NCBI GenBank assembly: GCA_025526995.1
Contig: JAHLKG010000016.1
Location: 620,001 to 684,000 of the forward strand
Reading direction: 5' to 3'
Length of the DNA: 64,000 nucleotides
Source: Powellomyces hirtus
Taxonomy: Eukaryota > Chytridiomycota > Chytridiomycetes > Spizellomycetales > Powellomycetaceae
Within the stretch, counting starts at the first letter, position 1. Each line of letters opens with the position of its first letter. Below the pieces are notes generated by a model. The model did no database searches. It worked only from the letters and a program-made list of their open reading frames with translations, and was not told the DNA's origin. The position numbers and the translations under genes were made by a program. Below are positions 34,501 through 45,092 of this stretch, piece after piece.

Positions 34501-34876
34501 ATTGCCGCTTGGGCTCCATTCCATCACCGACAACGGAGACTGGTGCACGTTCCCCTCACGAAGAACATGCTCATGATCACACCAGACACCGACCATCCCT
34601 GTAAAAAAACAAGAGATGAGAAACCTGAAATATATATGCAGACTCTAAGCGATTCTTCTCACCATTGGACCAAGATACTGCTAGAAGCTTTTTGGCAAAA
34701 TGCCACTTCAATTGCATATCACCCGGAACGCGCAAAATCTCGGCTTTCTCCTGCTTGTGACCTTCATCGTCAAATAACTCGACTCGCCCTTCTTTTGTCG
34801 CCGCTGCAATCAGCGGAAACGCCGAGTGTGCCGCAACGCATGTGTAGTCGCCATCGATGGTCTGGTCGTACCACAT
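28532..34876 (-). CDS. IFT140: Intraflagellar transport protein IFT140 (IFT-A complex)
   Basis: A many-exon gene from ATG 34876 to TGA 28532. The N-terminal half is WD40 repeats, for example [70 protein letters not shown] and [11 protein letters not shown]. The C-terminal half is TPR-like helices, for example [20 protein letters not shown] and [19 protein letters not shown]. It ends with [20 protein letters not shown] and a short acidic tail. IFT140 is a core subunit of IFT-A, which drives retrograde transport and membrane-protein entry in cilia and flagella. Its presence indicates a flagellated life stage. I did not resolve every exon; introns are short GT-AG. No other IFT gene lies nearby. 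Confidence 0.92.
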
Positions 34877-35060
34877 GGCGCTAATTGCTCAATGTGTGTC
34901 CTCGCAGGCCACTTTTGACAGGATTTGTACTCGACGCGATTACGAGGAGCGCGCGTCTCTTGCGTCACGTGAGCTTGCGCCACTTCAACTTGTTTGGATT
35001 GTTTCTGATTATTATGACTTTGGGACACTCTTCATACAGGGAACGTGATGGGAATGCAAT
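34877..35060. promoter_or_regulatory. Upstream region of IFT140
   Basis: About 180 bp between the IFT140 start and the Tc1-like relic. It is the expected core promoter region; no motif is certain. Confidence 0.35.
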
Positions 35061-36190
35061 TGTTATTGATCGGAACAACGGGGTATCTTACTCCCATATA
35101 TATACACTACTATGTCAAGAGTCGTTGGATCGGATCTGCTCACTGCGACGACGACTGAGTTCTTCCAAAACGGGAGCTTTCTCCGTTCGCACCATTCTTT
35201 GCTTGGACGATAATCTTTGTGATCTTGTTGAGCGGCTCAATCATGTTTCCTACAAAACAGCCCCAAAACATTACTCATTTCTCCTTGCACAAGATATGGT
35301 GGACATTCTTCTCAAGGAACCGCTCACCGGGGCCCCGCAGAACGCGTTTAGCATACCGTCTGCCGATCATAATGGAGGTTTTGTCCATGGAGAGAATACG
35401 GCTCCAATGCTCGATTGTCCAGCTAGAGTGAAGCTGGGCGTAGGCGAGTCTGTTGCGGCGATGCTCAGCATTGAGGAAGGGATTTTGGGCTGCCCAACGG
35501 CTTTGCCATTTGAGGTATTCAAAAAAATGGCGACGGAAAGTCTTTTTGTGAACATGCAGACCTGAATGCAAAAACAAGGCAGGAGCGGGAGCTTGAACGG
35601 TCTCCCACTTCATGTTCTGAGCAAAGGCTTTCAGCATAGCTATATCTGCAGGGAAACTCCCAAGCCTGCGGGGCTGGCCGCTGCGTGGTCTTGTTGCGAC
35701 AGTCCCCTGCTCCCGCTTTCCAGGTCTTCTTTACTGTGGATTCTGCCACCTCCTCCTGGATGGCGACCTTTGTGAAGGAATGCCAGCCCTCCGGAGGGCT
35801 ACGATAGCAGACCCCTTCTCAGCTGTGAGGGCCTTGCCCTTTCCGTGACAAAAATGCAAGGAAGATCTTGAAATGGCGAACATGGCGGCAAACTGTGCGC
35901 AGCAGCCCAAACGTCAGCAAGGTTGGTCCACAATGTTCCGTGACACTGGTGTGGATTGAAGAGGGGCCCGCAGACTTTTGTCGTCTGGCTGTATCTGAGT
36001 AGAACTCTCAGACCCTATCACTGTCGTTGTCAGAGAGCTCAGGGTAGAACTCTCATCATTGTCTAATGACATATCAGCCAATGTTGTTGTTGGCGAGTTG
36101 GGAATGGAACTGCTGTATTCTGAAGTCGATGACATTTTGGAAAGAAACATGACGCTCGATCTGTCGCGTTCGTTCATCCCAGCCCACATC
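35060..36190 (-). pseudogene. Tc1/mariner-like transposase relic
   Basis: On the - strand a broken transposase can be followed. A helix-turn-helix start (KGSAIVALRRAG, then FTKVAIQEEVAESTVKKTWK across a frameshift) lies at about 35690-35840. The catalytic part follows: RNRLAYAQLHSSWTIEHWSR, then ILSMDKTSI with the first catalytic Asp (about 35380), then VMFWGCF. The later catalytic residues are missing, so it is truncated. The upstream Ser/Thr-rich stretch (35914-36189) may be its N-terminal tail. I found no clear terminal repeats. It lies between IFT140 and VPS36 and cannot encode an active enzyme. Confidence 0.65.
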
Positions 36191-36284
36191 TAGGTTCTCT
36201 GGTCATTTCACACTTCCACAACCTTTCTTATTCTTCTTCCCTCTTTTTTTTTTCTCTTATTGTTTCGTTATATCGTCTTGAAAT

Positions 36285-38730
36285 ATGGACTGCTTCTCCA
36301 CGGTGCCTCTGAATCCGGACACCCACCGCCCCACATTGCTGCCGGGTGAGACCATAGCCCTCTTGCAGAGTGATGTCGGGCTATACAGCGGCAAGACACG
36401 TCTGCAGGACTATGACAATGGCATCGCCTTTGTCACCGGCCTGCGCATCATGTGGGTCGACGAGGCCCGCGACACGGCCCTTCAGCTTCCACTGACTGCC
36501 CTCAGAGGCATTGATACCTCTGTATGTTGTGCCGTTGGCCTCTTGAACTCGTGTGCCTTGTAGCTGAAAACAGTGCTCGCTTCGATTCGTTTTTCCCGTT
36601 TCCACCAGGGAGGAATATGGAAGGCGTCGTCACCCAAACTCATTCTCACCCTCCAACGCCAAGCACCACTTGCTGGATCCGCAACGCCAACCTCGCAGCC
36701 ATCATCAGCCACATCAGCCATCGCCACTACCTCGACGACCGCCGTGCCCTGGACGTGCCCGATATGCGCCCACCTCAATAGCAGTGGAGACCACGCCAAA
36801 TGTGACCTCTGTGGAGTCCAGAAGCCTGCTGGCCTGTCCTCTTCCCAACCTACTCCCGCCTGCCGCGACAGCCCAGCGATATCCGCCCCATCCCCGGCAG
36901 CAACCTCCGCATCCTCGTCCTCGCCAACCAGATCCCCAAACTTTCAAATCACACCCACATCGTACACCTACCCATCACTCTTCACACCCACCTCCCCGCC
37001 CACCCCACCGCCAAAAACAACATCAACTCTTCAGAAACAGTGTCCCGTCTGCACATTCCTCAATCACGCCGATTTGATCACTTGCGAGATGTGCGACGCG
37101 CCATTACCGGGACCGCGGCCGGCGGCCAACCTGCCCTCTCCCGCTGTTGACGCGTCGTCCGGTCCGGCCCAAGACACCTCTGCAACAACCGATGACGACA
37201 CCACATCCATCGTCAAACTGTCGTTTAGAGCAGGCGGGCTGTCAGAGTTTGTGAAGGCGCTAAAGGCGGCGGTAGCAGATCGCGCGTGGGAGGTAAAAGC
37301 ATGCGACGAGAGCCCGTTGACGAACACCTGGGGTCACATTCTGCTTACAAGCTTATCTCTTTCTTGATACAGCGCGCGGTCACGCCAATTTCAAAAGCTT
37401 CCGTACCGGCACCTGTCCAGTCATCCCCCGGATTAGGAGGAATCGGTAAGGTGCCTGAATGTTGAATCAACTGTAGTCAAACACGCGAGCCCGGACTCTT
37501 CTCTAACCCGCCCTTTTCCGTTGCTGCAACAAAAAGCAAGCATCATGCGGTCCGTCGAGCAATCCAACCAGCAGATGGGCTCCTCTGTCGACGAAGCCTT
37601 TAGCGATCTGAACGCGCTCATGGCCAAAGCTGCCGACATGGTAAAATAGAAACAACGTCCAGAGAAAAAACGCCCCCCCCCCCCCCCCCCCGAGCCCCAT
37701 TTGCACCTGACTGGTTTTTTGCGCTGTCTAACCTCCCCGCAGGTCAAACTCGCCGAATCGATCAGCAGCAAGATTGCGCAAAGCACGGCCCTCGCCGCCG
37801 ACGACGACGATTCCTCTGAAATGGCCGCGTTCCGGTCCTACCTCATTGACCTCGGAATCTCCAATCCGGTGACAAAGTGAGCAAAAAAAAAATGCAACGC
37901 TCTTGATAGGTCCCCCCCCCCCCCCCCCCCGCGACCATTTTTTTTTTTGAAACCCAAAATTTGCCGTGTGTTTTTGCAGGAAATCCACTGGAGACTTGTA
38001 TACCCAAGAACTAACCCGCCAATTAGCCGAGTTTCTGGCCCGCGCACTGCCCCGCCACGGCGGCATGATGGCCCTCACGGACCTCTACTGCCTGTTCAAC
38101 CGCGCGCGCGGTTCCGGTAATGCACTGCAGAAAACAGAAAAAAACCCGGGAAAACCTCTTTTCATCAATCTAACACACAGCATCACCCCGTTCCCTATTC
38201 TATTCTATCCCCCGCAGCCCTGATCTCCCCCAACGACCTGCGCGCGTGCTGCACGCTCTTTGAAGGCATGAACCTGCCGTTCCGCGTGCGCGAATTCGCC
38301 AGCGGTTTGCTGGTCGTCCAGTCCAGCACGCACCGCGACGACGAAACGGTCGCGCGCGTGCATGCCCATGTTGTCCGCCGCGCGCACACAACCACACCCA
38401 CAACAACAACCACACCCACCATGGGCGGCGGCCTGGCTGCGGCCGACCTCGCGGCGTTGGAAAAGGTCTCGATTGTCCTTGCCGCAGAGCAGCTCCTGGT
38501 ACGTTGTTGCTTTTATCCGCCCCGCGACCCACATGTCCACCGCCCCCCCCCCCCCCCCCTCCCCCTTCGGTGCTCATCCATCATGTGTCCCCCCCACTCA
38601 TCCCGTCCTCATTCCCCCCCCGCAGCTGGCAGAAAGCAAGGGCCTGCTGTGCCGCGACGACACGATCGAGGGACTGCGCTTTTTCGACAATATCATCACG
38701 GGCTACGTCCTACCCCCGCTCCTTCCGTAA
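36285..38730 (+). CDS. VPS36: Vacuolar sorting protein VPS36 (ESCRT-II, GLUE domain)
   Basis: Eight exons: 36285-36521, 36564-37292, 37373-37445, 37537-37640, 37743-37876, 37980-38116, 38218-38498, 38626-38730. They splice to 599 residues. VPS36 is the ubiquitin- and lipid-binding subunit of ESCRT-II on endosomes. Seen: an N-terminal split GLUE domain, interrupted by two NZF zinc fingers (WTCPICAHLNSSG...CDLCG and KQCPVCTFLN...CEMCD) as in yeast; then the second half of GLUE (KLSFRAGGLSEFVKALK); then the EAP45 winged-helix region (DLYTQELTRQLAEFLARALP, FRVREFASGLLVVQ, LLLAESKGLLCRDD). Four introns have pyrimidine-rich 3' parts and three contain poly(C) runs of 17-19 nt. It ends tail-to-tail with TFIIS. 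Confidence 0.95.
37673..37691 (+). repeat. Poly(C) tract in a VPS36 intron
   Basis: 19 consecutive C. Equivalent runs occur in other introns at 37912-37930 and 38543-38559 (VPS36), 45003-45020 (MAF1) and, as G on the + strand, 40314-40325 (TFIIS). Confidence 0.95.
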
Positions 38731-39086
38731 AACAAAGTCTGCACACACCCAGATCTACACACAAGAAAACTGCAATGCGCAGAGTCGGATATAGTGATAT
38801 ACTGTCATCATGTGTGGGCGTCGTTTTGGGCGGGCCTCAGAAAGCCACGGTTGGAAAATATAGTTATATGCCAACTGATACGGGCAAAGGGGGGGGGGGG
38901 CGGAGTTTACGGGATTGGGATTGCAGGGCGGCGGGCATACATACTAGGCCGGGGAAGTGGGTTGAAACGTTCGCGTTTGCGTCCATGGGATGATTCGGGG
39001 GCTACGTACGTGGCGCCGGGGTAGTGGTGGTGGTGGTGGTGTTTGAGGAAATGGGCAAGCGGGAGGGGGAAGCCTCCTCATCCCGC

Positions 39087-40532
39087 TCAACAGAACTTCC
39101 ATTTCTTCCCACAATTGACACACGTGACAAACGTGGTCATGGGTTCATCGGCGCTGCGGGTCTGCAGCTGATAGTATTTCGTTCTGCGGGCCTTGCATTT
39201 CCCGCACTGGAACATGTCTGTCTCGGCCTGCGTGTCGTTTTTCGAGATGGCTTCTTCCAGCGCGAATTTCTTGGCCTTTTCCACCTCCAGCTTGCGTTCG
39301 TCGGACGCCATCTCGGCCGTGTCCATTTGCGCGAGGGATGCGATCGGGAGCGTGCCGGCCAGGACCCGCGCGCAGAGGTTGGGGTTGTGCGTGTCGCTGA
39401 GATTGAAGCGCAGGGTTTTGATGCGGTTCTTGTACGGTTGGCCGGTGCCGTGTTCTTCAAAGGTGAGGCGTTCGAGCAGCTCGGCTTTTTCCAGGATCGT
39501 CTTTCCGTCTGTGTGAATGTACGCGTACGGGGATGGCGTACGTCAGTCTTCCGATGATATCTCAGGCCCACACCAAACCAATCTCACAAACGCACCCTCT
39601 TTCGTGTCATGCGCCAACGCCGCATACAGGAACCCGATGCATTTGTCGCGCAATGTATCGCCCGTAGGCGCGGCGACCAGGTTATCGCTTTCGAGCGATC
39701 GACCGGCACTGGCAGAGGCAGGGGTGCTCGGTCCGCTGATGGACGACGGGCGACGAGCCGGTGGAGGTGGGATGTCAACTGCGGGTTGAGACGCGGCGTG
39801 GGTGAGCAACGGGGTTGAGAGGGGGGGTTGTGATACACAGCCGGCCCGAAACAACATAGGGGTTATACAGCATCCTTTCACATCAACCAACCTTTCATGT
39901 CTCGCTTTGATTCAGAATTCACTTCTCCTTTCCCATTGCTGTTCTTGACCGTGTCCTCTCTCGGCGTGCCGCTTCTCGCCCTTGGAGTGTGGGATTTTGC
40001 GTCGGCGGTGGTAGGCGCGCCGTAGTCGACATCCGTCTTCCACTTGCCAATCAGCTGCTTGGCCGCCACCCTCTGCGCATCGCTCGCGAGTGGGTGTTTG
40101 CGGATCCCGTTGACCGCGACTCCGATCCCCGTGCTCTGGCAACCGCACAAAAAAAAAATACTAATAGTCAGCGATATGAATGAATGGATGGATGGGATGG
40201 GCCCCACGCTGGTATGCACATTCCCCCCTACCTTCAAAAGCTCTGCTGTCGCAGCCACCGACTTTAGTCTCTCCAATACATCGTCAACAGCCTATATACG
40301 CGCGAGGGAGGGAGGGGGGGGGGGGTGTATCAAGATCAGTTTTGTTTTCTTTCCGGTTTCCCCACGTCGTGTACTCTTTTGGAAGAGCGCAGGCATCAGC
40401 AATCATGCCCCCACCCGTCCATGTCCCAACTAGAAAAAGGAAAATGTGTCCACGTACCGATGAGTTTGAGGAATCCAGGGCTTTGGTGAGGGAGCTCTTG
40501 AGGATGCGGATTGTGTCTGTTGAGAGCGTCAT
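39087..40532 (-). CDS. DST1: Transcription elongation factor TFIIS
   Basis: Five exons: 40458-40532, 40232-40291, 39892-40135, 39596-39778, 39087-39508, giving 327 residues. TFIIS rescues backtracked RNA polymerase II by stimulating transcript cleavage in the nucleus. Seen: an N-terminal LW (TFS2N) domain (DDVLERLKSVAATAELLK, then STGIGVAVNGIRKH and LIGKWK), a Ser/Pro-rich linker, the central Pol II-binding domain (LRDKCIGFLYAALA, LCARVLAGTLPIASLAQMD), and the C-terminal zinc ribbon CGKCKARRTKYYQLQTRSAD with the catalytic DE pair and CVNCGKKWKF. Intron 2 of the gene contains a poly(C) run. It shares a 180 bp divergent promoter interval with the Alba-like gene. Confidence 0.95.
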
Positions 40533-40712
40533 GTTGTTGGTAACAGAGGAATGGACAAAGTGTCGCGAACCGAGGAAAAAACAAAAAGGGCGACGGCTAC
40601 GCGATCAAAACGAAACTGCGCAGTTTGAGACGCTTTGCACTGACTCAAGAAACTGGAGACAGTTTTTCGGGTTGCATTCTCCTCCACACTCTGCAGTAGT
40701 AGACAGACCGAC
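40533..40712. promoter_or_regulatory. Divergent promoter interval, TFIIS / Alba-like gene
   Basis: 180 bp between two start codons on opposite strands, so both core promoters must lie here or overlap the 5' UTRs. No motif is clear enough to name. Confidence 0.5.
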
Positions 40713-41320
40713 ATGGAAAAGTACCGGCGAAAGGTGGTCGGAGACGAACCCGCCGAGCCGCGCCAACCTAATGAAATCCACATTGCAACCCATGGCAAAA
40801 TCCGAGATTACGTCCGGGACGTGCTCAACCTGCTCAAGGTAGGTCTCGCCAGGAGCGGGAGAAGAGAGCAGAGAACGTTCGTTTCGCCGCAAAAAGAAAA
40901 TGTCGTGCTCCCCTCCCAACTTGGTTTGATGTGTTTGGCCCAGCCCCCCATGTCATGTAATATAACGTCTCTCGCTTTTTGTCTCTCTCTGTTCTCTCTG
41001 GCGACCCTTAGGATCGCCAGCACGAGCAAGTAGTGATTGTCGGGCGCGGAAAGGCGATTAATAAAGCCGTCACGGTGGCCGAGATTACAAAACGGAGAAT
41101 GGACGGCAAGGTTAAACAGGAACCGAGCATATACCACGTTCAGGCGACGGATGTGTGGGAGCCCGTGGAGGACGGGTTGGAACGGTGAGTTTTTTTTTGC
41201 CCGTAATGTCATAAGCGGCCCCGTTCTCCTCGCACATGCGTTCTCACCGACAAACGCAGTTTACTGGTCACACGAAATATGCCGTGCATGAGAATAGCAT
41301 GTCAAGCTCAAAATCTGTGA
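40713..41320 (+). CDS. Alba-domain protein (Rpp25/Pop6-like)
   Basis: Exons 40713-40838, 41012-41184 and 41260-41320, giving 119 residues. The whole protein is one Alba domain: EIHIATHGKIRDYVRDVLNL, then VVIVGRGKAINKAVTVAEI with the usual GRGKAI.KAV RNA-binding loop, then VWEPVEDGLERLLVTRNMP and a final beta strand. Eukaryotic proteins of this form are Rpp25/Rpp20 subunits of RNase P and RNase MRP, or Alba-like mRNA-binding proteins; the WEPVEDGL segment favours the Rpp25-like side. It is divergently placed to TFIIS. Confidence 0.87.
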
Positions 41321-41860
41321 GGAAAGCCATCACTATGAAGGGAACTCTGAGGCCCAGCAGAGTGTCCGAAGAATGTTCCCGCGCGAGAGGTATCTGGCGT
41401 GAGAGACCGGACAACTTTGGTTCATCCGACGAACGCATCCGATTCAAAGCGACTCGAAGGCTGGAGCCACCAGCAGTTGGATACACGGCAATGAGCGAAC
41501 GAGCTTGAGGACACGCACGGCAACGACGCGATGATAACGTGTGAATCTACAAAGCCATCACAGAAAAAAAGACTTGAGAAAGATCCCACCCCACACACAG
41601 TGAGGCCAGAGCCTTGGCTACTCTACGTCGTCCACCTAGTTTGGACCGCTGCGTTCAAAACATGCGCTGCCGATCGCTCAACAACTCCCGACAGCGGAGC
41701 TGCCAGTCGCACTACTCCCAGATGTCGCGCCAAAAGCCTAAAATGGAGAGACCGTTTGTCTCGTCGGGGGGCCAGAGATAGATTGATTGATTGATTGACG
41801 GTGGGGATGCGGAATATGTATTGATGGATGGTAGTCCTGTTTGCTCCACTGGAAAGAGCA
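41321..41860. other. Intergenic stretch, Alba-like / SFT2
   Basis: 540 bp between two 3' ends, with a short GATT repeat near 41780-41798. I see no gene in it. Confidence 0.5.
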
Positions 41861-42775
41861 TTATTTGAAGAATCCTCCACACATGTTCTTGAACAGATCT
41901 CGTGCAAATGGAATGTAACTGTGGGCCGATGGAGAGGTGCAATTTAGCACTATGCAGCGGCGGGACTTTTTGGAGACCCATGTCTTGGACACGCACCTGA
42001 GGGAGTACCAAAATAGCGCCAAGAATTGGATGAAACAGCAGATCAACGTAAGGAGAACGCTCTTGAGCTGCCAATTGCCAATGTCAGTACCAGTGTAGCA
42101 CTGGGGCCCACACTGGGGCCCACGCTGTGGAATGGTAACTGGCGTACCGTAAAGGCCACGACTAGGGTGGCCACCATGGACACGAGGAACACGATACTTG
42201 CAGTCAAGCGACTGGCATCCAGCATTTTCTATACCACGAGTCGGTGAAAACCACGAGTCCGTACGAGTGGGTGAAAAGCACGAGTCGAGAGTTGCAGCGC
42301 ACCTTGAATTGAGATTTGAAGCCTATCAGGAAGCCCGTCGACAGTAGGGAGATGATGTTTCCGCAGGTGTAGAAAACGGCAAAGCCAGCTATGCTTCCGA
42401 CGGTGAGCAGGAGGGTGGACTAGGAGGGGGGAAACAACAAGATTATGTCAAGCGAGACTGTACAGACGGACGCCAGTGTCCCCACCGTCAACACACCAGC
42501 AAACTGATGACGAAACCCAGTACAAAGCATATTCCTGGTGGGAACAGAGACGTTGGTTAATGTCACATGGTCCCGACACGAGTTTCGCAAGGACGAGTGA
42601 CGCGTACCGAAACCGTAAAAGCGCTGTTTCTTTGTGAGCTCAAAGCCTCCGCACATCTATACAAGACACGAGTGAGTGCAGATGAGAGTGGGGGGAGGGG
42701 GTGAGTGGTGCAGCTTACAGGATCCATGGCGGAGCCCGTCTGAGCGGCGCCCGAGAGGTAGTCGCCAATGGCCAT
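41861..42775 (-). CDS. SFT2: SFT2-family Golgi vesicle-transport membrane protein
   Basis: Seven exons: 42719-42775, 42608-42656, 42497-42534, 42303-42419, 42148-42228, 41997-42067, 41861-41918. All joins keep frame, giving 156 residues. SFT2 proteins are four-helix membrane proteins that act with Got1 in fusion of endosome-derived vesicles at the Golgi. Seen: LTKKQRFYGFG before helix 1, LLLTVGSIAGFAVFYTCGNI, then FLIGFKSQFK, LDASRLTASIVFLVSMVATL and the ending LFWYSLSYIPFARDLFKNM. The C-terminal YSLSYIPFAR motif is strongly diagnostic of the family. Confidence 0.92.
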
Positions 42776-43970
42776 TGTTGACTGGAGATGTTTGGGGATG
42801 AGCGACGAGAAGGGGTGAGTGGGGTGAGTGGGTGAGTGCGGGCGACGAGCGTGGAGGACCGTAGACTAGGGACTACTAGAAGAAGGCGCACTGCCCAATG
42901 GAACCTACATGTGGGATGTCCTCTGCGAAGAGTGTGTGACAGTGTGTTACTGGGCAGACATGAAGGAGAGAGTGAGACGAGGGAGAGAGGGGGCGATGGG
43001 GAGACAGTCACAAGGCAGAAGACAGAGAGAGAGACAGAGAGAAGGGGGCAGAAGAGTCTAAACCCTAACACATGTATTGGATAGATATGGTATCGATACC
43101 CGCAGTGGCATCCAGCAGGGGGCATATATCTAGGTGCCGAGTAGAGAGAGAGAGAGAGAGGGAGCGAGAGAGAGAGCGAGAGAGGGAGGGAGGTCCCCGT
43201 TGATGGCCCCCACGTGTTGTCCCCGTCGGTCTCGCTCCTCCCTCAAGCATCCATCATACATCTAGTCTCTCTCTCTCTCTCTCTCTATTTGAAGCAACTC
43301 ACTCTGCGATGGATGGACTGACTGACTGACTGACTGACTGACTGACTGACTGACTGACTGACTGACTGACTAACTAACTGGCAGCGTCTTCTCTCTCTCT
43401 CTCTCTCAACAACGTATCTACCATAGGGAGGGTCATGCATGCCATCCCATCGCTATCTTTCTATCTATGTCTATCTATCTATCTGTCTGTCTATCTGTCT
43501 ATCTCAATGTTCATGTTGCGCGTGTTTCAAGTGCTTGCGTGCGCGTGGGCGTGCGTGCGTCACAGGCAGGCGTTCATAATATGATAATCACCCACCCGCT
43601 CGCCCACGCTCCATCACACACGCTTGCTCCCTCTCTCGCCTCCTGGCCCAGGCTCCGTCCGTGCATTCCAACAACTGCAATCCCCAACTCACTCCCTCCG
43701 CCCCACCGCCCTCCGCCCACCGCCTGCCTGCTCTTGCTCCTGCTCCTGCTCTCTCTTGTCTGTCGCCCCCACCCTCACCCATTCTCCCCCTGCGAGTCGG
43801 TGCGCGAATTTCCAGCCCCCATCAACCCGCTCCCCACATACTATGTCCATTGGTGTGCACGCCAACCACAGAACGCTACCCACCCCGACGAGAACCATAC
43901 ACTCCTGTAGCTCTTTCCAACCACTATCCATACCGACACCCTCGCCCACATTCAGACCCCATTCACCACA
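42776..43970. other. Microsatellite-rich divergent promoter region, SFT2 / MAF1
   Basis: About 1.2 kb between two divergent starts, packed with simple repeats: GAGA/GAGC runs (about 43140-43195), CT (about 43264-43287), GACT (about 43310-43370), CT (about 43390-43407) and CTAT/CTGT (about 43458-43503). No coding sequence is supported. Confidence 0.7.
43310..43372 (+). repeat. (GACT)n microsatellite
   Basis: About 15 tandem copies of a 4 bp unit, ending in two variant TAAC copies, in the SFT2/MAF1 interval. Confidence 0.95.
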
Positions 43971-45092
43971 ATGAAGTACCTGACAGACTTTGAATCCCTG
44001 GAGAATATAAATAACCAGCTCTCTTGCATCGACACGGGTGACTGTCGAATATTCGGCAGAGTCGAGGCTTATTCATGTACGTTGCCAGAGCCTCGATCTT
44101 ACACCGATGGCTTATATAGGATTTCCCCCCTGCACATAGGCAAAAACACGGACGACGACAAGAGATTGAAGCGGCATGTGGATGAAAAGTACCCCGCAGA
44201 GGTCCCGCTCGAGATTGGGTCGTGGCAGTCCCCAAATTCTCCCAGCTCGCCACATCACGGCATTCTCAACGACAGAGTCACTCGCAAAACCTTCTTCTAC
44301 CTCCTGGCCACCCTCAACGCTGCCTTCCCAGACTATGACTTTAGCGACCTGAATCCCGACTCGTTCTCCAAAGTCCCCTCCACTCTGGTCGCCAACACGG
44401 TCAACACAACCCTCCTGGTCCATCTCGGCATCGACAGTGCCGCCCATGCCGTCGGCGCCAAAATATGGGCCGCCATCGATGAAGCCATAAGTTTAAGCGA
44501 GTGCGAAATGTACAGCTTCAATCCCGACGGTGATGAGGAGCCGGATGCCGAAGAGCAAGGGAATCTGTACGTTCTGCTAGTCCCTTTCATTTGCCCTTTG
44601 CCATGCATTGCATGCATTCAAATCTTGGAGAAAACCTAAACCCTACTCGACTCGTCCTACTCCTTTCCCTTGCCCCGTTTTCGATCTTGCACTTTTTCTT
44701 TCTTTCCTTTTTTCAATTCATCTCAGATGGAGCTTTTACTACTTTTTCACCAACCGCCGACAAAAGCGGATCGTCTTTTTCACGGCGCGCGCCGTCAGCT
44801 GTCTCGCACCCATGCAGCCGGAAGAGAAGAATGCAATCTATCTCGTCGACGACACGGATCGCAGCGTCGAAGATCTCCGCTTTGGCGCAGACAATGACAC
44901 GTACGTTGCCTCCCCCTCCCTTGTAACCCACTCGACACAAAAAGGGGCCGTCTCCACCTCTCTCCATCCACCCCCCGTGCTCGCATCTGTAATTAATCTG
45001 CTCCCCCCCCCCCCCCCCCCATTTCGTTCTTCCCTTTTGCTTTCAGAGGACTGTCTTTTGAGCAGTATACGATGGGTCAACTCGACGTCTAA
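43971..45092 (+). CDS. MAF1: MAF1, repressor of RNA polymerase III
   Basis: Exons 43971-44076, 44140-44566, 44727-44900 and 45047-45092, giving 250 residues. MAF1 binds Pol III and shuts down tRNA and 5S rRNA synthesis under stress, downstream of TORC1. Seen: an N-terminal MAF1 A-box (MKYLTDFESLENINNQLSC, then GRVEAYSC formed by splicing), RKTFFYLLATLNAAFPDYDF, LSECEMYSFNPD, WSFYYFFTNRRQKRIVFF formed across an intron, and a short acidic end. Intron 3 has an 18 nt poly(C) run. The central regulatory linker is shorter than in yeast Maf1. Confidence 0.96.

Noticed and set aside
34885..35565. 226-codon + strand ORF between IFT140 and VPS36
   Set aside because: It lies opposite the Tc1/mariner transposase relic and shows no domain; the - strand frame gives recognisable transposase motifs.
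38268..38993. Long + strand ORF overlapping the 3' exons of VPS36
   Set aside because: It reads through VPS36 introns and the stop region in part of its course; the spliced VPS36 model explains the sequence.
42715..43125. 136-codon - strand ORF upstream of SFT2
   Set aside because: It joins the first SFT2 exon in a different frame with low-complexity Ser/Pro/Leu sequence arising from GA-rich repeats.
43310..43372. Possible CRISPR-like or satellite array
   Set aside because: The unit is only 4 bp with no spacers; it is a plain microsatellite in a eukaryotic genome.
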